A stretch of 55,834 bases of DNA, taken from contig NZ_JAGYIU010000008.1 of the NCBI RefSeq assembly GCF_018402495.1, positions 1 through 55,834 of the forward strand. The letters are read 5' to 3'. The stretch is from Pseudoalteromonas sp. (GTDB lineage: Bacteria > Pseudomonadota > Gammaproteobacteria > Enterobacterales > Alteromonadaceae). Shown piece by piece: positions 1-10,795 of the stretch. The notes under the pieces were generated by a model that searched no databases, was not told the origin of the DNA, and saw only the letters and a list, made by a program, of their open reading frames with translations. Both the position numbers and the translations under genes were made by a program. Numbering within the stretch: position 1 is the stretch's first letter; each line of letters opens with the position of its first letter.

Positions 1-29
1 ACGTTGCGACATTGTCGCTAGGGATGCGT

Positions 30-57
30 ATAATACATCCTTTATTTTTCGAGTCAA
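30..57 (-). promoter_or_regulatory. rRNA operon promoter P2 (firing leftwards)
   Basis: Read on the minus strand this is a -35 TTGACT (52-57) and a -10 TATTAT (30-35) with a 16-bp spacer, followed by a GC-rich discriminator ACGCATCC. The stretch from the -35 through CCCTAGCGA downstream closely resembles the second promoter at the right end of the window, which leads into a recognisable rRNA leader. The rRNA genes themselves lie outside the left edge. Confidence 0.75.
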
Positions 58-179
58 CACTTAATTTTAAACTTTCTTGCGATGATTTAAACTTAAGTTT
101 TACTTAACTCTCTGATTAGCTCATGCCTCGCTATGCGTTGCTCTGCTGCGCATGGCCTCTGCCGTCTCAGTGGGGTCGC

Positions 180-207
180 ATTATAGGGAGAACAGATTTT
201 TACGCAA
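180..207 (-). promoter_or_regulatory. rRNA operon promoter P1 (firing leftwards)
   Basis: On the minus strand: -35 TTGCGT (202-207), 16-bp spacer, perfect -10 TATAAT (180-185) and a GC-rich discriminator GCGACCCC, the type expected of a ppGpp-sensitive stable-RNA promoter. An A/T-rich stretch upstream (about 208-240) could be an UP element. It lies 150 bp upstream of P2, forming the classical tandem P1/P2 arrangement. The rest of 230-371, up to yrdA, is AT-rich and holds only a weak possible yrdA promoter (TTGCTG 302-307, TACTGT 324-329). Confidence 0.75.
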
Positions 208-371
208 GTACTTTTTTAAAGAAAAACTAAAAAAACACACTGTTCGGTCAGTATCTGAGCTAAAACAGATAAAACAGCTAGTTTTATAATCAAATCAGGC
301 TTTGCTGGTACTTAAATAAGCGCTACTGTTACACTGATACTATTCATATTGTTTAATTTAAAGGTGCATAT

Positions 372-911
372 ATGGCAATACGTTCTTATAAAGGAATAAC
401 TCCTGCGTTTAATGATTCTGTTTATATAGACGAGTCGTCTGTATTAGTCGGTGATATCACCCTAGGTGATGATAGTAGTGTATGGCCACTAGTTGCTGCC
501 CGTGGTGATGTTAATCATATTCGTATTGGTAAGCGCACTAATATACAAGATGGCAGTGTTTTACATTTATCAAGAGCGACTAAAAGCAATCCTGAGGGTT
601 ACCCGCTTATTATTGGTGATGATGTTACCGTGGGTCATAAGGTTATGCTGCATGGCTGCGTATTAGGTAATCGCATACTTGTGGGTATGGGCGCCATTAT
701 TATGGATAATGTGATTGTAGAAGACGAGGTGATTATTGGTGGTGGTGCTTTAGTACCTCCTAATAAGCGTTTAGAGTCTGGCTATTTATATGTAGGTAGC
801 CCAGCGAAACAAGCCCGCCCTTTAACAGAGCAAGAGCTGAGCTTTTTAAAAGTGTCGGCCGATAATTACGTGCAGCTTAAAGATGAATACTTAGCTGAAG
901 ACGCGAAGTAA
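372..911 (+). CDS. yrdA: gamma-carbonic-anhydrase-like hexapeptide protein YrdA
   Basis: A 179-residue left-handed beta-helix protein of the gamma-carbonic anhydrase family (YrdA/PaaY group). Hexapeptide repeats (IGxxxx, VGxxxx) run from about residue 25 to 130. The three histidines expected to bind the metal are present: His65 in SVLHLS, and His89 and His94 in VGHKVMLHG. A short alpha-helical tail follows. The start is supported by AAGGTG about 7 bp upstream. Family members form trimers; carbonic anhydrase activity is established for some relatives only, so substrate is uncertain here. It converges on yrdB with only 14 bp between stop codons. In E. coli yrdA also neighbours yrdB and aroE. 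Confidence 0.9.
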   Translation: MAIRSYKGITPAFNDSVYIDESSVLVGDITLGDDSSVWPLVAARGDVNHIRIGKRTNIQDGSVLHLSRATKSNPEGYPLIIGDDVTVGHKVMLHGCVLGNRILVGMGAIIMDNVIVEDEVIIGGGALVPPNKRLESGYLYVGSPAKQARPLTEQELSFLKVSADNYVQLKDEYLAEDAK

Positions 912-925
912 CCACAACTTTTTGC

Positions 926-1180
926 TTAATTAAGTAAACTCACTTCTATTTGCCCTGCCGAGTTATAGCTTTCGTCTTCGATTAGCTGCTCGGCACGCTC
1001 TTCATAATCAAATCGGTATTGTTCAAAATAACGCGTTGCATGACTCTCATCGGCTAAATTTAAACTACTTACAGCGATCACACACTCAACTAGCATTCCG
1101 CTTACTTGTGCAAAAAAAACTAGCTGGTGAGTTGGCTCTCTAAATTCGAGTCGGTCTATAAACTGTATTGCTTGATTCAT
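926..1180 (-). CDS. yrdB: DUF1488 family protein YrdB
   Basis: An 84-residue protein of the DUF1488 family. It matches the E. coli YrdB pattern: an MNQAIQF start, a central hydrophobic strand segment and an acidic [13 protein letters not shown] helix near the C-terminus. No catalytic motif is visible and the molecular function is unknown. Its ATG overlaps the aroE stop codon (ATGA), so it is almost certainly translationally coupled to aroE. The aroE-yrdB pairing is conserved in enterobacteria. Confidence 0.85.
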   Translation of the reverse strand: MNQAIQFIDRLEFREPTHQLVFFAQVSGMLVECVIAVSSLNLADESHATRYFEQYRFDYEERAEQLIEDESYNSAGQIEVSLLN

Positions 1181-2001
1181 TTAAGTACTCCCTGCTTTAG
1201 TGCCGTAACAACGGAAACAATGTCCGGCATTTTATTTCGCCATACATAATAAGCTTGTGCAGCTTGCCCTACTAACATGCCACTGCCATCTAATAGCTTA
1301 GCCGCTTTATTGTGTTCGCTCACCCAATTCATAAATAGCGTATTTTGCGTCGCATAAAACATATCGTAAGCCATTTCACATGCGCTTAAATACTTAGAGC
1401 TTAGTGCAGGTAATTCGTTATTCATACTGCTCGAGGTTGAATTTATAACCAAGTGATAATCAACTTGAGGAAGGTCGTCAAAACCATACCCCGAAACATT
1501 GCCGTGCCCAGTAAAGAGTTTTGCCAATGCTTGGGCTTTGTGTGCCGTGCGATTAACGATAATGATTTCTTTAGGCTGTTGCTCAAGTAAAGGTAAAATA
1601 ACACCACGGGCAGCGCCACCTGCACCAATGATCAACAAGCGTTTACCTGTTATTGTTATTTCATTCGCTAGTAAATCATTCACAAAGCCTATGCCGTCGG
1701 TGTTATCACCGAGTAAACTGCCATCATCGCGCTTTTTAAGGGTGTTTACTGCGCCTGCAAGTTTAGCAACTGGGGTGAGTTCATCGGCTAAAGCAAAGGC
1801 TTGCTCTTTAAAAGGAACAGTGACATTTGCGCCTTTGCCCCCTTGCTCAAAAAAAGTAACGACTGTTTTTTCAAACTCATCGATAGGTGCTAAAATTGCG
1901 CTATAGTCGATTTGCTCTCCCAATGACTTAGCAAACTGCTGATGTATGCTGGGAGATTTTGAATGTTTGATTGGATTTCCAAAAACCGCATATTTGTCCA
2001 T
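1177..2001 (-). CDS. aroE: shikimate dehydrogenase AroE
   Basis: NADP-dependent shikimate dehydrogenase of 274 residues, reducing 3-dehydroshikimate in aromatic amino-acid biosynthesis. Visible hallmarks are the substrate-binding HSKSP motif (Ser14, Ser16), catalytic Lys65 in NVTVPFKE, Asp102 in DNTDGIG, and the Rossmann GAGGAARG loop near residues 126-133. The reading frame stays open 96 bp further upstream, but that extension is unlike the family and [10 protein letters not shown] at 2001 is the expected N-terminus. It is divergent from the globin gene across 52 bp. In related genomes aroE usually follows hemF; here a globin and a chemoreceptor gene on the other strand lie between them. Confidence 0.95.
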   Translation of the reverse strand: MDKYAVFGNPIKHSKSPSIHQQFAKSLGEQIDYSAILAPIDEFEKTVVTFFEQGGKGANVTVPFKEQAFALADELTPVAKLAGAVNTLKKRDDGSLLGDNTDGIGFVNDLLANEITITGKRLLIIGAGGAARGVILPLLEQQPKEIIIVNRTAHKAQALAKLFTGHGNVSGYGFDDLPQVDYHLVINSTSSSMNNELPALSSKYLSACEMAYDMFYATQNTLFMNWVSEHNKAAKLLDGSGMLVGQAAQAYYVWRNKMPDIVSVVTALKQGVLK

Positions 2002-2053
2002 TTTAAACAACCTCTTTGCAGTTTTAGTACTGCCTATTAACGATGATAAAACT

Positions 2054-2491
2054 ATGATTAAAAGACTCTTTTCAAGATCAAAGCCGTCTACAACCACTCA
2101 AGCGCCTACGCCAGAGAAAACCCCGTATGAAATCATCGGCGGAGAAGCGCCCACTCGTGCAATTGCCAATAGATTCTACGACATAATGGCCAGCGATGAA
2201 TACGCTAAACCGTTATATGATATGCATCCTCAACCATTAGACAGAATTCGCCAAGTATTTTTTGAGTTTTTATCAGGTTGGCTTGGTGGCCCAGACTTAT
2301 TTGTAGAAAAACATGGCCACCCTATGCTGCGCAAACGTCATATGCCATTTCCTATTGATCAAGACTTGCGCGATCAGTGGATGTATTGCATGAATAAAAC
2401 ATTAGACATAGAAATTGATAACCCCGTTTTACGCGAAGGTTTACGCCAATCACTGGCACAGCTTGCCAGTCATATGATTAATCAGCATTAA
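2054..2491 (+). CDS. group II truncated haemoglobin
   Basis: A 145-residue protein of the truncated haemoglobin group II (trHbO) family. It has the 2-over-2 globin signature: Tyr42 in NRFYDIM (probable B10), the FLSGWLGGP segment of the CD/E region, proximal His96 in RKRHMPF, and Trp109 in RDQWMY (the group II G8 tryptophan). The first 25 residues are a basic, Thr/Pro-rich tail. The frame is open upstream to 1946 but ATG at 2054 gives the family-like start. Proteins of this family bind O2 or NO; ligand here is not deducible. The next gene, 92 bp downstream on the same strand, is a chemoreceptor with a haem motif. Confidence 0.85.
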   Translation: MIKRLFSRSKPSTTTQAPTPEKTPYEIIGGEAPTRAIANRFYDIMASDEYAKPLYDMHPQPLDRIRQVFFEFLSGWLGGPDLFVEKHGHPMLRKRHMPFPIDQDLRDQWMYCMNKTLDIEIDNPVLREGLRQSLAQLASHMINQH

Positions 2492-2583
2492 TCTGCCTTG
2501 CTCTTTAATTGGGGATTATTTGCGCTAAGTCAAAACCCGCTTTTCTAAAATAGAGATAATGCCCTATCAAATAGTAGAAAAGC

Positions 2584-4197
2584 GTGGCGCGTGTGAAATC
2601 AATCCAACATAAAATTTATGCTTTGTTAGCGTTAACCGGCATTATTGTACTCATAGCCAGTATTTTGAGTAGTGCCAGCCAACAGCGTACTCTCGCGCAA
2701 GATACGGTTGCAGAAAATATCAAGCTACTTGCTGATAATTATTTTGACTCAATAAATACCATGATGTTGACCGGTACAATGGCGAATAGGGAGCTGCTAA
2801 GTGAAAAATTAAGGGCTCACCCAAATATTGAAGACGCCCATATAATTAGAAGCCCACTCATTAATAAACTGTATGGCCCGGGCAATAAAAACCAAGCGCC
2901 TAACACACAAAGCGAGCAAGAAGCTTTAAATGGTAAAGAGTCTCTTTTTATTGAGCTTAATGAAAATACAAGAAGCATGACCTATCTTCGCCCTATGCTC
3001 GCAAGCAGTAATTATAAAGGCACAAACTGCTTAGGCTGCCATCAAGCACAAGAAGGCGATGTGCTCGGTGTAGTAAAAATTAGCTATTCATTAGCCGATA
3101 TAGATAGTGAAGTAACCTACAACACATTGGTAAGCACCAGCTTATTGTCTGCTATTTTTGTTATTGCCTTTGTATTACTTGGTATCGTATTTAAAAAAAT
3201 ATTTATAGTGCGCCTTAAAAAGCTTGGCCATGCCATGCACTTGGCAACTACTAATAAAGATTTAACCTTGCGTATTGAAGATAATGCAGAAGATGAGCTG
3301 GGTTGGCTTGCCACCAGCTTTAATAAAATGATTGCCACATTTAAAGATAATATTGCTCAGGTGTCTCATTCTTCAAAAGTGCTGATCCATTCAGCAGAAA
3401 AAATTTATACCTCGGCCGATACCACCGAGCGCGCTATTTTAGAACAAAAGAAAAGCACAGACTCGGTGGCTGCAGCAATTAATGAACTAGAAAGCTCATC
3501 AAACGAGGTAAGAAACACTACGCATTTTGCACAAGAAAAATCCGAAAACAGTAACAAACTTGCACAACAAAGCATGCATGTGGCGGAGCAAACTGAGCTC
3601 AGCATTAATCAATTAGCACAAGATGTTCGTCAGGCAGCACATCAGGTGCGTCAACTGCAAGAGCAAACGCTTGAAGTCGGTAAAGTGCTAGAGGTGATAA
3701 GTAGCATTGCCGAGCAAACAAATCTATTAGCGCTTAATGCTGCCATAGAGGCCGCTCGCGCCGGTGAAGCTGGCCGAGGTTTTGCTGTTGTTGCCGATGA
3801 AGTACGCACCTTAGCGACGCGTACTCATGCCTCTACCGATGAAATACGCCGCACCATAGATAAGTTACAATCAGAAGCCGCGCAAACTGTTAAAACCATG
3901 GGTGAATCATGTGCCGAAGCAGACGATAGAGCGCAACAAGTACAACAAGTTGCACAAGCTTTAAAAGATATTTCAGGGCAAATGAATGAAATAAATCAGC
4001 TGAATATTCAAATAGCCGATGCGACAGAGCAGCAAAATCTAGCCGCGGAAGAAATAAACAGAAGCGTTGTTGGTATCAGTGATAACGCCGAGCAATCGTT
4101 AATCGATGCGGATGAAAATCAAAAAGTCAGTGAAGAATTACTCAATTTAGCTCGCTCGTTAGATGAGCAAGTACGAAGTTTTAAGCTTAAGCGATAA
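2584..4197 (+). CDS. methyl-accepting chemotaxis protein with a periplasmic c-type haem motif
   Basis: A 537-residue transmembrane chemoreceptor. Order: TM1 (about 11-30), a periplasmic domain (31-180), TM2 (about 182-205), a HAMP linker (about 205-258) and a long cytoplasmic MA signalling coiled coil with the conserved tip [20 protein letters not shown]. The periplasmic domain contains CLGCH at 149-153, the CxxCH motif for covalent haem c attachment. Haem-bearing periplasmic sensor domains are known in some chemoreceptors, for example in Geobacter. There is no C-terminal NWETF-type methyltransferase tether. The start is GTG at 2584 (GTG at 2593 is an alternative). The haem motif suggests redox or gas sensing; that is inference. 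Downstream is a hairpin, then convergent hemF. Confidence 0.85.
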   Translation: MARVKSIQHKIYALLALTGIIVLIASILSSASQQRTLAQDTVAENIKLLADNYFDSINTMMLTGTMANRELLSEKLRAHPNIEDAHIIRSPLINKLYGPGNKNQAPNTQSEQEALNGKESLFIELNENTRSMTYLRPMLASSNYKGTNCLGCHQAQEGDVLGVVKISYSLADIDSEVTYNTLVSTSLLSAIFVIAFVLLGIVFKKIFIVRLKKLGHAMHLATTNKDLTLRIEDNAEDELGWLATSFNKMIATFKDNIAQVSHSSKVLIHSAEKIYTSADTTERAILEQKKSTDSVAAAINELESSSNEVRNTTHFAQEKSENSNKLAQQSMHVAEQTELSINQLAQDVRQAAHQVRQLQEQTLEVGKVLEVISSIAEQTNLLALNAAIEAARAGEAGRGFAVVADEVRTLATRTHASTDEIRRTIDKLQSEAAQTVKTMGESCAEADDRAQQVQQVAQALKDISGQMNEINQLNIQIADATEQQNLAAEEINRSVVGISDNAEQSLIDADENQKVSEELLNLARSLDEQVRSFKLKR

Positions 4198-4201
4198 CCT
4201 T

Positions 4202-4238
4202 AAAAGCCAGTCAATAAACAGTTTATTGACTGGCAAAC
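4202..4238. terminator. hairpin between convergent MCP gene and hemF
   Basis: A 14-bp perfect inverted repeat, GCCAGTCAATAAAC (4206-4219) and its complement (4221-4234). On the minus strand it is followed by TTTTA, so it most resembles the hemF terminator. It may also stop transcription from the chemoreceptor gene. Confidence 0.7.
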
Positions 4239-4246
4239 AATAATTC

Positions 4247-5730
<1,484 letters not shown>

Positions 5731-5753
5731 AATTGTCTCCAGAGATATTTACG

Positions 5754-6329
5754 TTATTCAGTGGCAGCAAACTTATGCATACAGCTTTTTTGTGGGCATT
5801 GTAACACAACACCACTCGCGGTTTTTTTCTCAGTAACAACTGGCCAGTCACATGCTGGGCACGCTTGATCTACAGGCTTGTGGTTTAGTGTGTATTTACA
5901 GCTTGGGTAACAGTCGCAAGAATAAAACACTTTCCCAAATTTATTGCTGCGTGAAACCAAGTGGCCTTTTTTACATTTAGGACAACTAATCACAGGCTCT
6001 TCACTTGGTGTATCGTCATGCTCACTGGCAATATAATGACATTGAGGGTAACCGGTACAGCCAATAAACATACCGTAGCGGCCATTTTTCACCACCAGCG
6101 GCTTACTACACTCTGGACACTCGCTGTCCTCAAGTATTTTGATTTCATTGCTATCATAATGGGCAAGCGGACGAATAAAATCGCACTTAGGGTAACTAGC
6201 GCAGCCTAAAAAAGGCCCAGATTTACTATTACGAATGACGAGTTCTGAACCACATTGCGGGCATATCTCATATTCTTTTTCTAGGGCGTGTTTGTTAGCC
6301 GAGAAAAGTGAATGATCGATTTTACTCAT
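5754..6329 (-). CDS. yrdD: topoisomerase-type zinc-ribbon protein YrdD
   Basis: A protein of 191 residues made almost wholly of C4 zinc ribbons of the type found at the C-terminus of DNA topoisomerase I: CPQCG...CASYPKC, CPECS...CTGYPQC, CPKCK...CDCYPSC, and a fourth CPAC...CPQKSC. There is no catalytic topoisomerase domain. The start at 6329 is preferred over an in-frame upstream codon at 6371 because AGGA sits 6 bp before it. E. coli YrdD occupies the same place beside tsaC. Nucleic-acid binding is likely from the family; its role is not established. Confidence 0.88.
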   Translation of the reverse strand: MSKIDHSLFSANKHALEKEYEICPQCGSELVIRNSKSGPFLGCASYPKCDFIRPLAHYDSNEIKILEDSECPECSKPLVVKNGRYGMFIGCTGYPQCHYIASEHDDTPSEEPVISCPKCKKGHLVSRSNKFGKVFYSCDCYPSCKYTLNHKPVDQACPACDWPVVTEKKTASGVVLQCPQKSCMHKFAATE

Positions 6330-6467
6330 GTAAATCCTAGTGGTTGGTGAATTTTCGCCTAATATACCCAAAACCCTTAAAGATACAAGCTATGGCAGTC
6401 GGTTTGTTAACTCTGAAAATAATAAAACACGCAATAATGATTACTCAAATCATTATTAGTGAATCTT

Positions 6468-6941
6468 TTAATGTAACACTTCACTGGGCTCATCAAAAAT
6501 AAGCTCTTCCATTTGCTCATACGCCTGCTGAGAATCAGGGGCATTAAATAACACCATAAGAATTAACCATTTTAAATCTTCCAAAGTAATAGCTGAGTTA
6601 TCAAGCGCCGCTAAACGGTCCATCACCATTTCACGAGTGGTGCTATTAATGACGCCCGTTTGTTCAACAAACATTAAAAAGCCGCGACACTCGGTGTCGA
6701 GAACTTGGCACTCACTGTCGGTAAAAATACGCACTGCATGTTGTGGAGTAGCTAATAAATAAGGCGATTCATTGCTGTATTGTAATGCGGCAAGTTGATC
6801 TAACCAATCAATGGCTTTGTTAATTTCGGGTTTGTTAAACCCTGCGCGGAGTAACTCATCGGTAAGTGTGCTTTGCTCAACAAATACATCGCTTTCGCTG
6901 TGAACATAGTTTTCAAATAAATACATGAGAATATCAAACAT
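6468..6941 (-). CDS. smg: Smg/DUF494 family protein
   Basis: A 157-residue protein closely following the E. coli Smg pattern (MFDILMYLFENY start, CRGFLMFVEQ, TREMVMDRLAAL, LKWLILMVLFNAPDSQQAYEQMEELIF). It belongs to DUF494 and its function is unknown. Smg is almost always encoded directly after dprA, and here only 1 bp separates it from the dprA stop codon, indicating translational coupling. The 138 bp between it and yrdD is AT-rich with no clear terminator. Confidence 0.92.
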   Translation of the reverse strand: MFDILMYLFENYVHSESDVFVEQSTLTDELLRAGFNKPEINKAIDWLDQLAALQYSNESPYLLATPQHAVRIFTDSECQVLDTECRGFLMFVEQTGVINSTTREMVMDRLAALDNSAITLEDLKWLILMVLFNAPDSQQAYEQMEELIFDEPSEVLH

Positions 6942-6942
6942 A

Positions 6943-8034
6943 TTATCCTCCAGCGCTTAATTTAATATAGCCGTCTAATACACGTTCAATTTGATCGTCT
7001 AACTCTAAATCAAGCAATCGCGCTTGTACTTTATCAATTGGCCACTGCACTCGACGCATAATATCGTCCACACTGGTCACCTCAAAACCAATACTGTTAA
7101 GCACCTCGCAATCTGAGGTTACAGCATCAGTTAACTCTTTATAGTTTAGACCAGAAGGGTATGAAAAGTTCATCTCATCAAGAATATCCGCGACGTTTTC
7201 TACCAGCTTAGCACCTTGCTTAATTAAAAAATGGCTTGCTTGTGCCAGCGGGTTTTTAATTGAACCTGGCACCGCAAAAACCTCTTTATTTTGTTCAAGC
7301 GCATAACGTACGGTGATCAGTGAGCCACTTTTAATTTCGGCTTCAACAATTAAAACGCCTAAAGAGAGTCCTGAAATAATACGATTGCGTCGTGGAAAAT
7401 TATGCGCATTGGCAGCCGTACCTGGCAAAAACTCACTCACCAATAAGCCCTGTGTTAATACTTGCTCGGTGAGCAACTTGTGTCGTTTAGGATAGTAAAT
7501 ATCAACGCCAGTACCTAACACGGCAATGGTTTTGCCATTTCCTGCTAATGCACCTTTGTGAGCTGCACCATCAATGCCACGCGCCATACCAGAGGTTACT
7601 GTTATGCCAGCAAGCGTTAGCTGATGTGCAAATTCTGCAGCAATTTCAAGTCCTGTGGTGGTTGCATTTCGACTGCCAACAATCGCAATTTGTGGCGAAG
7701 ACAGTAAGCTGATATCGCCTTTACAAAAAAGTAATAATGGCGCACTGGCTATTTGTTTTAGGTGTTCTGGGTAGGCGCTATCAAAAATGCTGATAACAAT
7801 AATATTGTGTTGGCGAATCAGTTGCTCATAATGCGCAACTTGCTGCCAATTAGTGCTTAGTAAATTGCTAGCTTGATTAGCCGTTAAACCTAAGTTGACT
7901 AACTGAGCGTGTGATAAAGAAAACAGCGACTCTAAACAATGTTGCTTTGACAGGACTAATAGCGCTTTTATTCCAAGTCCTTTGCATAAGTAAAAGGCAA
8001 GCCAATGACTTAACTTGCCAAACGATTGCTCCAT
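6943..8034 (-). CDS. dprA: DNA-processing protein DprA (Smf)
   Basis: A 363-residue DprA, which in competent bacteria binds incoming single-stranded DNA and loads RecA. It has an N-terminal SAM-like helical region (1-85), a Rossmann-like core with GSRNATTTG, SGMARGIDGAAH, GTGVDIYYP and FPRRNRIISG, and a winged-helix C-terminal domain (about 295-363). All core motifs look intact. It is downstream of the LysM gene and coupled to smg. Whether the host is naturally competent cannot be told from this window. Confidence 0.95.
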   Translation of the reverse strand: MEQSFGKLSHWLAFYLCKGLGIKALLVLSKQHCLESLFSLSHAQLVNLGLTANQASNLLSTNWQQVAHYEQLIRQHNIIVISIFDSAYPEHLKQIASAPLLLFCKGDISLLSSPQIAIVGSRNATTTGLEIAAEFAHQLTLAGITVTSGMARGIDGAAHKGALAGNGKTIAVLGTGVDIYYPKRHKLLTEQVLTQGLLVSEFLPGTAANAHNFPRRNRIISGLSLGVLIVEAEIKSGSLITVRYALEQNKEVFAVPGSIKNPLAQASHFLIKQGAKLVENVADILDEMNFSYPSGLNYKELTDAVTSDCEVLNSIGFEVTSVDDIMRRVQWPIDKVQARLLDLELDDQIERVLDGYIKLSAGG

Positions 8035-8062
8035 GCTCCCTCCTAGAACACCGACTCGCTAC

Positions 8063-9184
8063 TTAATGAATTACTGCAAAATCTCCAATGCGAATTGGGT
8101 GCTGATTTTTAGTGATCAGCGCATAACTAACTTTGTCATACACTTTAAAAATAATCATTTCACCAACTTTTTCTGCTGGCATTTTCCAAGTAACGCTATC
8201 TTCGTCGGTTTCAGCGCCAAACAATTCGCTCGTAGCCGATACCAGTTTTTCTAATCGACTTGAATCTTCTGTGTAACGCGGGCCCCGGGCACCATCAATT
8301 ACCTTAGGTGACTGGCGCTCAATATCAAGTACATGACCGACTTCAAGCTGTTGCTCAGAACCTAAGTTTAGCACCACTACATCCATCGTGCTAAATTCTC
8401 TAACTTGGCTCGGAGAAGAAATGACAATACCTTGCATTGGTTCAGAGGGACGGTGCATATTAAAGTAAGCAGGCAGCATCTGCCCTTCCATTGCAGGCAA
8501 TAAAAAATCACCTTGTTTAATTTCGCGTTTAACCGACTCAACTCTTACCGATGCCGGCTCACCATTCGCCGCATCACCCGGCCTAAACGCACGCGCCATA
8601 CCCACATAAGACGCTCTACTCGCTAACACTTCACCGGTATTAGGGTCGGTATAAGGCGCTCCTTTATGATAAATAGCATATGCCTGATGACGTTTTAGGT
8701 TACCTTTAACATATAAAATATGATCAATAGTTTGGGTTTTGGTGTTTTCGTTTGCACCCAAAATATAAGGTTTTTCTTTAATAGTATCGCTGTTAATAGC
8801 TTGCTCAAACGACAAATACGGTTTAATCAACGCAAGAGGTAAAGTTGTTATTGCGTCTTTCCCTTTTGGTGTAATACGTCCCATCGGTGATAGCTTTCGA
8901 TACGCTTTATTAATCACTAAACGCGGATTACCGTCTGTATCGTAAATTAATGCTAACGCATCTCCCGGATAAATAAGGTGTGGGTTGTCTACTTGCGGAT
9001 TCATTTGCCATAACTCAGGCCATAACCAAGGCTCGTTTAGATATATAGCTGAGATATCCCAAAGCGTGTCGCCTTTTTTCACAACATACTGTTTAGGTGC
9101 ATCTTTTTTTATAGTTAGTACATCTGCCAGCGCGGGAAAAGTAGCACCTAATGCAAGTATTATTGCGATTAACGGAGATTTCAT
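8063..9184 (-). CDS. LysM-domain exported protein
   Basis: A 373-residue secreted or periplasmic protein. It has a signal peptide (residues 1-20, ending FPALA) and one LysM domain at about 31-82 (YVVKKGDTLWDISAIYL, then PHLIYPGDAL), the peptidoglycan-binding module. The remaining 290 residues are a beta-rich domain typical of the LysM protein encoded upstream of dprA in many gammaproteobacteria. No hydrolase motif is seen. A role in envelope maintenance is inferred from LysM only. It is divergent from def across 119 bp and lies 28 bp upstream of dprA. Confidence 0.85.
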   Translation of the reverse strand: MKSPLIAIILALGATFPALADVLTIKKDAPKQYVVKKGDTLWDISAIYLNEPWLWPELWQMNPQVDNPHLIYPGDALALIYDTDGNPRLVINKAYRKLSPMGRITPKGKDAITTLPLALIKPYLSFEQAINSDTIKEKPYILGANENTKTQTIDHILYVKGNLKRHQAYAIYHKGAPYTDPNTGEVLASRASYVGMARAFRPGDAANGEPASVRVESVKREIKQGDFLLPAMEGQMLPAYFNMHRPSEPMQGIVISSPSQVREFSTMDVVVLNLGSEQQLEVGHVLDIERQSPKVIDGARGPRYTEDSSRLEKLVSATSELFGAETDEDSVTWKMPAEKVGEMIIFKVYDKVSYALITKNQHPIRIGDFAVIH

Positions 9185-9303
9185 TGAGCTTCCTCATAGT
9201 GTTTTTTCATTATTATTAACCAAAACCTGTTAAAGGGGAACGTGAATGGCTAAAATAAGAACATACAATACCCTAAATTTAAGCATAAGTGTAAAAGGTA
9301 ACT

Positions 9304-9810
9304 ATGGCTAGGTTAGAAGTTTTAAGATTTCCAGATGAACGTTTACGTACAATCGCAAAAGAAGTAACTGTTGTTGACGATCAAGTGCGTGAAATTGTCA
9401 AAGATATGCTAGAAACTATGTACGAAGAAAATGGTATTGGGCTTGCTGCTACACAGGTTGATATTCACCAGCGTATTGTGGTGATCGACGTATCAGAAGA
9501 GCGCAATGAACCACTCGTGCTTATCAATCCGCAAATTATCAAAAAAGATGGCTCAACCGTGAGCGAAGAAGGCTGTTTATCAGTTCCTCATTCGTATGCA
9601 AAAGTTGACCGTGCAGAAACCGTTACCGTAGCTGCACTCAACGAAGAAGGTAAAGAGTTTATTCTTGATGCTGACGAATTATTAGCGATTTGTATTCAGC
9701 ATGAACTTGATCACCTTCAAGGTAAATTATTTATTGATTATTTATCTCCATTAAAGCGCCAACGCATTCGTAAAAAGCTTGAAAAAGAAGCGAAGTTTGC
9801 AGCGCAGTAA
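9304..9810 (+). CDS. def: peptide deformylase
   Basis: A metal-dependent peptide deformylase of 168 residues that removes the N-formyl group from nascent proteins. All three family motifs are present: GIGLAATQ near residue 45, EGCLSVP near 88 (metal-binding Cys), and QHELDHLQG near 131 (HExxH). The start is preceded by AAAAGGTAACT. First gene of a def-fmt-rsmB-trkA run, as in E. coli; 31 bp separate it from fmt. Confidence 0.97.
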   Translation: MARLEVLRFPDERLRTIAKEVTVVDDQVREIVKDMLETMYEENGIGLAATQVDIHQRIVVIDVSEERNEPLVLINPQIIKKDGSTVSEEGCLSVPHSYAKVDRAETVTVAALNEEGKEFILDADELLAICIQHELDHLQGKLFIDYLSPLKRQRIRKKLEKEAKFAAQ

Positions 9811-9841
9811 TAAGCACCTTAGTAAATAATTAGGAAACTCA

Positions 9842-10795
9842 GTGACACAACCATTACGCATTATATTTGCCGGTACGCCGGACTTTGCTGCACGCCATCT
9901 GCAAGCACTCATAAATAGTGAACACCAAATAGTGGGCGTTTACAGTCAACCAGATCGTCCAGCGGGTCGTGGAAAAAAACTAAAAGCCAGTGAAGTAAAA
10001 GCGCTTGCACTAGAACATGACCTACCCGTTTTTCAACCACAATCACTCAAAACAGACGACGCACTTGAAGAGCTAAGCAGCCTCAATGCCGATATCATGA
10101 TTGTCGTTGCCTACGGTTTAATTTTACCTAAAGCCATTTTAGATGCCCCACGTTTAGGGTGTTTAAATGTACATGGTTCTATTTTACCGCGCTGGCGTGG
10201 CGCCGCGCCTATTCAACGTGCTATTTGGGCAGGCGATCAGCAAACCGGTGTAACCATAATGCAAATGGATGAAGGGCTAGATACCGGCGATATGCTGCAT
10301 ATTAGCCGCTGCCCTATTGATAGTACTGAAACCAGTGCAAGCTTATACACTAAGCTTGCTGAACTGGGGCCTGATGCATTAATCGACACCATAAATCGTT
10401 TAGCCAACGGGGACATAACGCCTGAGCCACAGAAAGACGCCGATGCCAATTACGCTAAAAAGCTCTCAAAAGACGAAGCCAACATTGATTGGTCTATGGA
10501 TGCAGAGCAAATCGAGCGTAATATTCGTGCCTTTAACCCATGGCCAGTATGCTTTACCCAAATGCGTGGTAATACGGTAAAAATATACCAAGCAAACGTG
10601 GTTGAACAATCAGGCGCAGCTGGCACTGTATTAGCAAGTGATAAAAACGGTATCGTTGTGGCTTGTGGTAAACACGCTTTATCTATTGGCGAATTACAAC
10701 CACAAGGCAAAAAGCCAATGGCTATTAATGATTTTTTAAACGGTCGTAGCGACTGGGTCACACCCGGCACCGTATTAGGCGAAAATAATGAGTAA
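9842..10795 (+). CDS. fmt: methionyl-tRNA formyltransferase
   Basis: A 317-residue Fmt that formylates initiator Met-tRNA using 10-formyl-THF. The N-terminal formyltransferase domain contains [23 protein letters not shown], and the catalytic region [18 protein letters not shown] followed by [10 protein letters not shown]. The C-terminal tRNA-binding barrel starts near residue 205. It uses a GTG start with AGGAAA six bases upstream. Its last 8 bases overlap the rsmB start, so the two are translationally coupled. Confidence 0.97.
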   Translation: MTQPLRIIFAGTPDFAARHLQALINSEHQIVGVYSQPDRPAGRGKKLKASEVKALALEHDLPVFQPQSLKTDDALEELSSLNADIMIVVAYGLILPKAILDAPRLGCLNVHGSILPRWRGAAPIQRAIWAGDQQTGVTIMQMDEGLDTGDMLHISRCPIDSTETSASLYTKLAELGPDALIDTINRLANGDITPEPQKDADANYAKKLSKDEANIDWSMDAEQIERNIRAFNPWPVCFTQMRGNTVKIYQANVVEQSGAAGTVLASDKNGIVVACGKHALSIGELQPQGKKPMAINDFLNGRSDWVTPGTVLGENNE

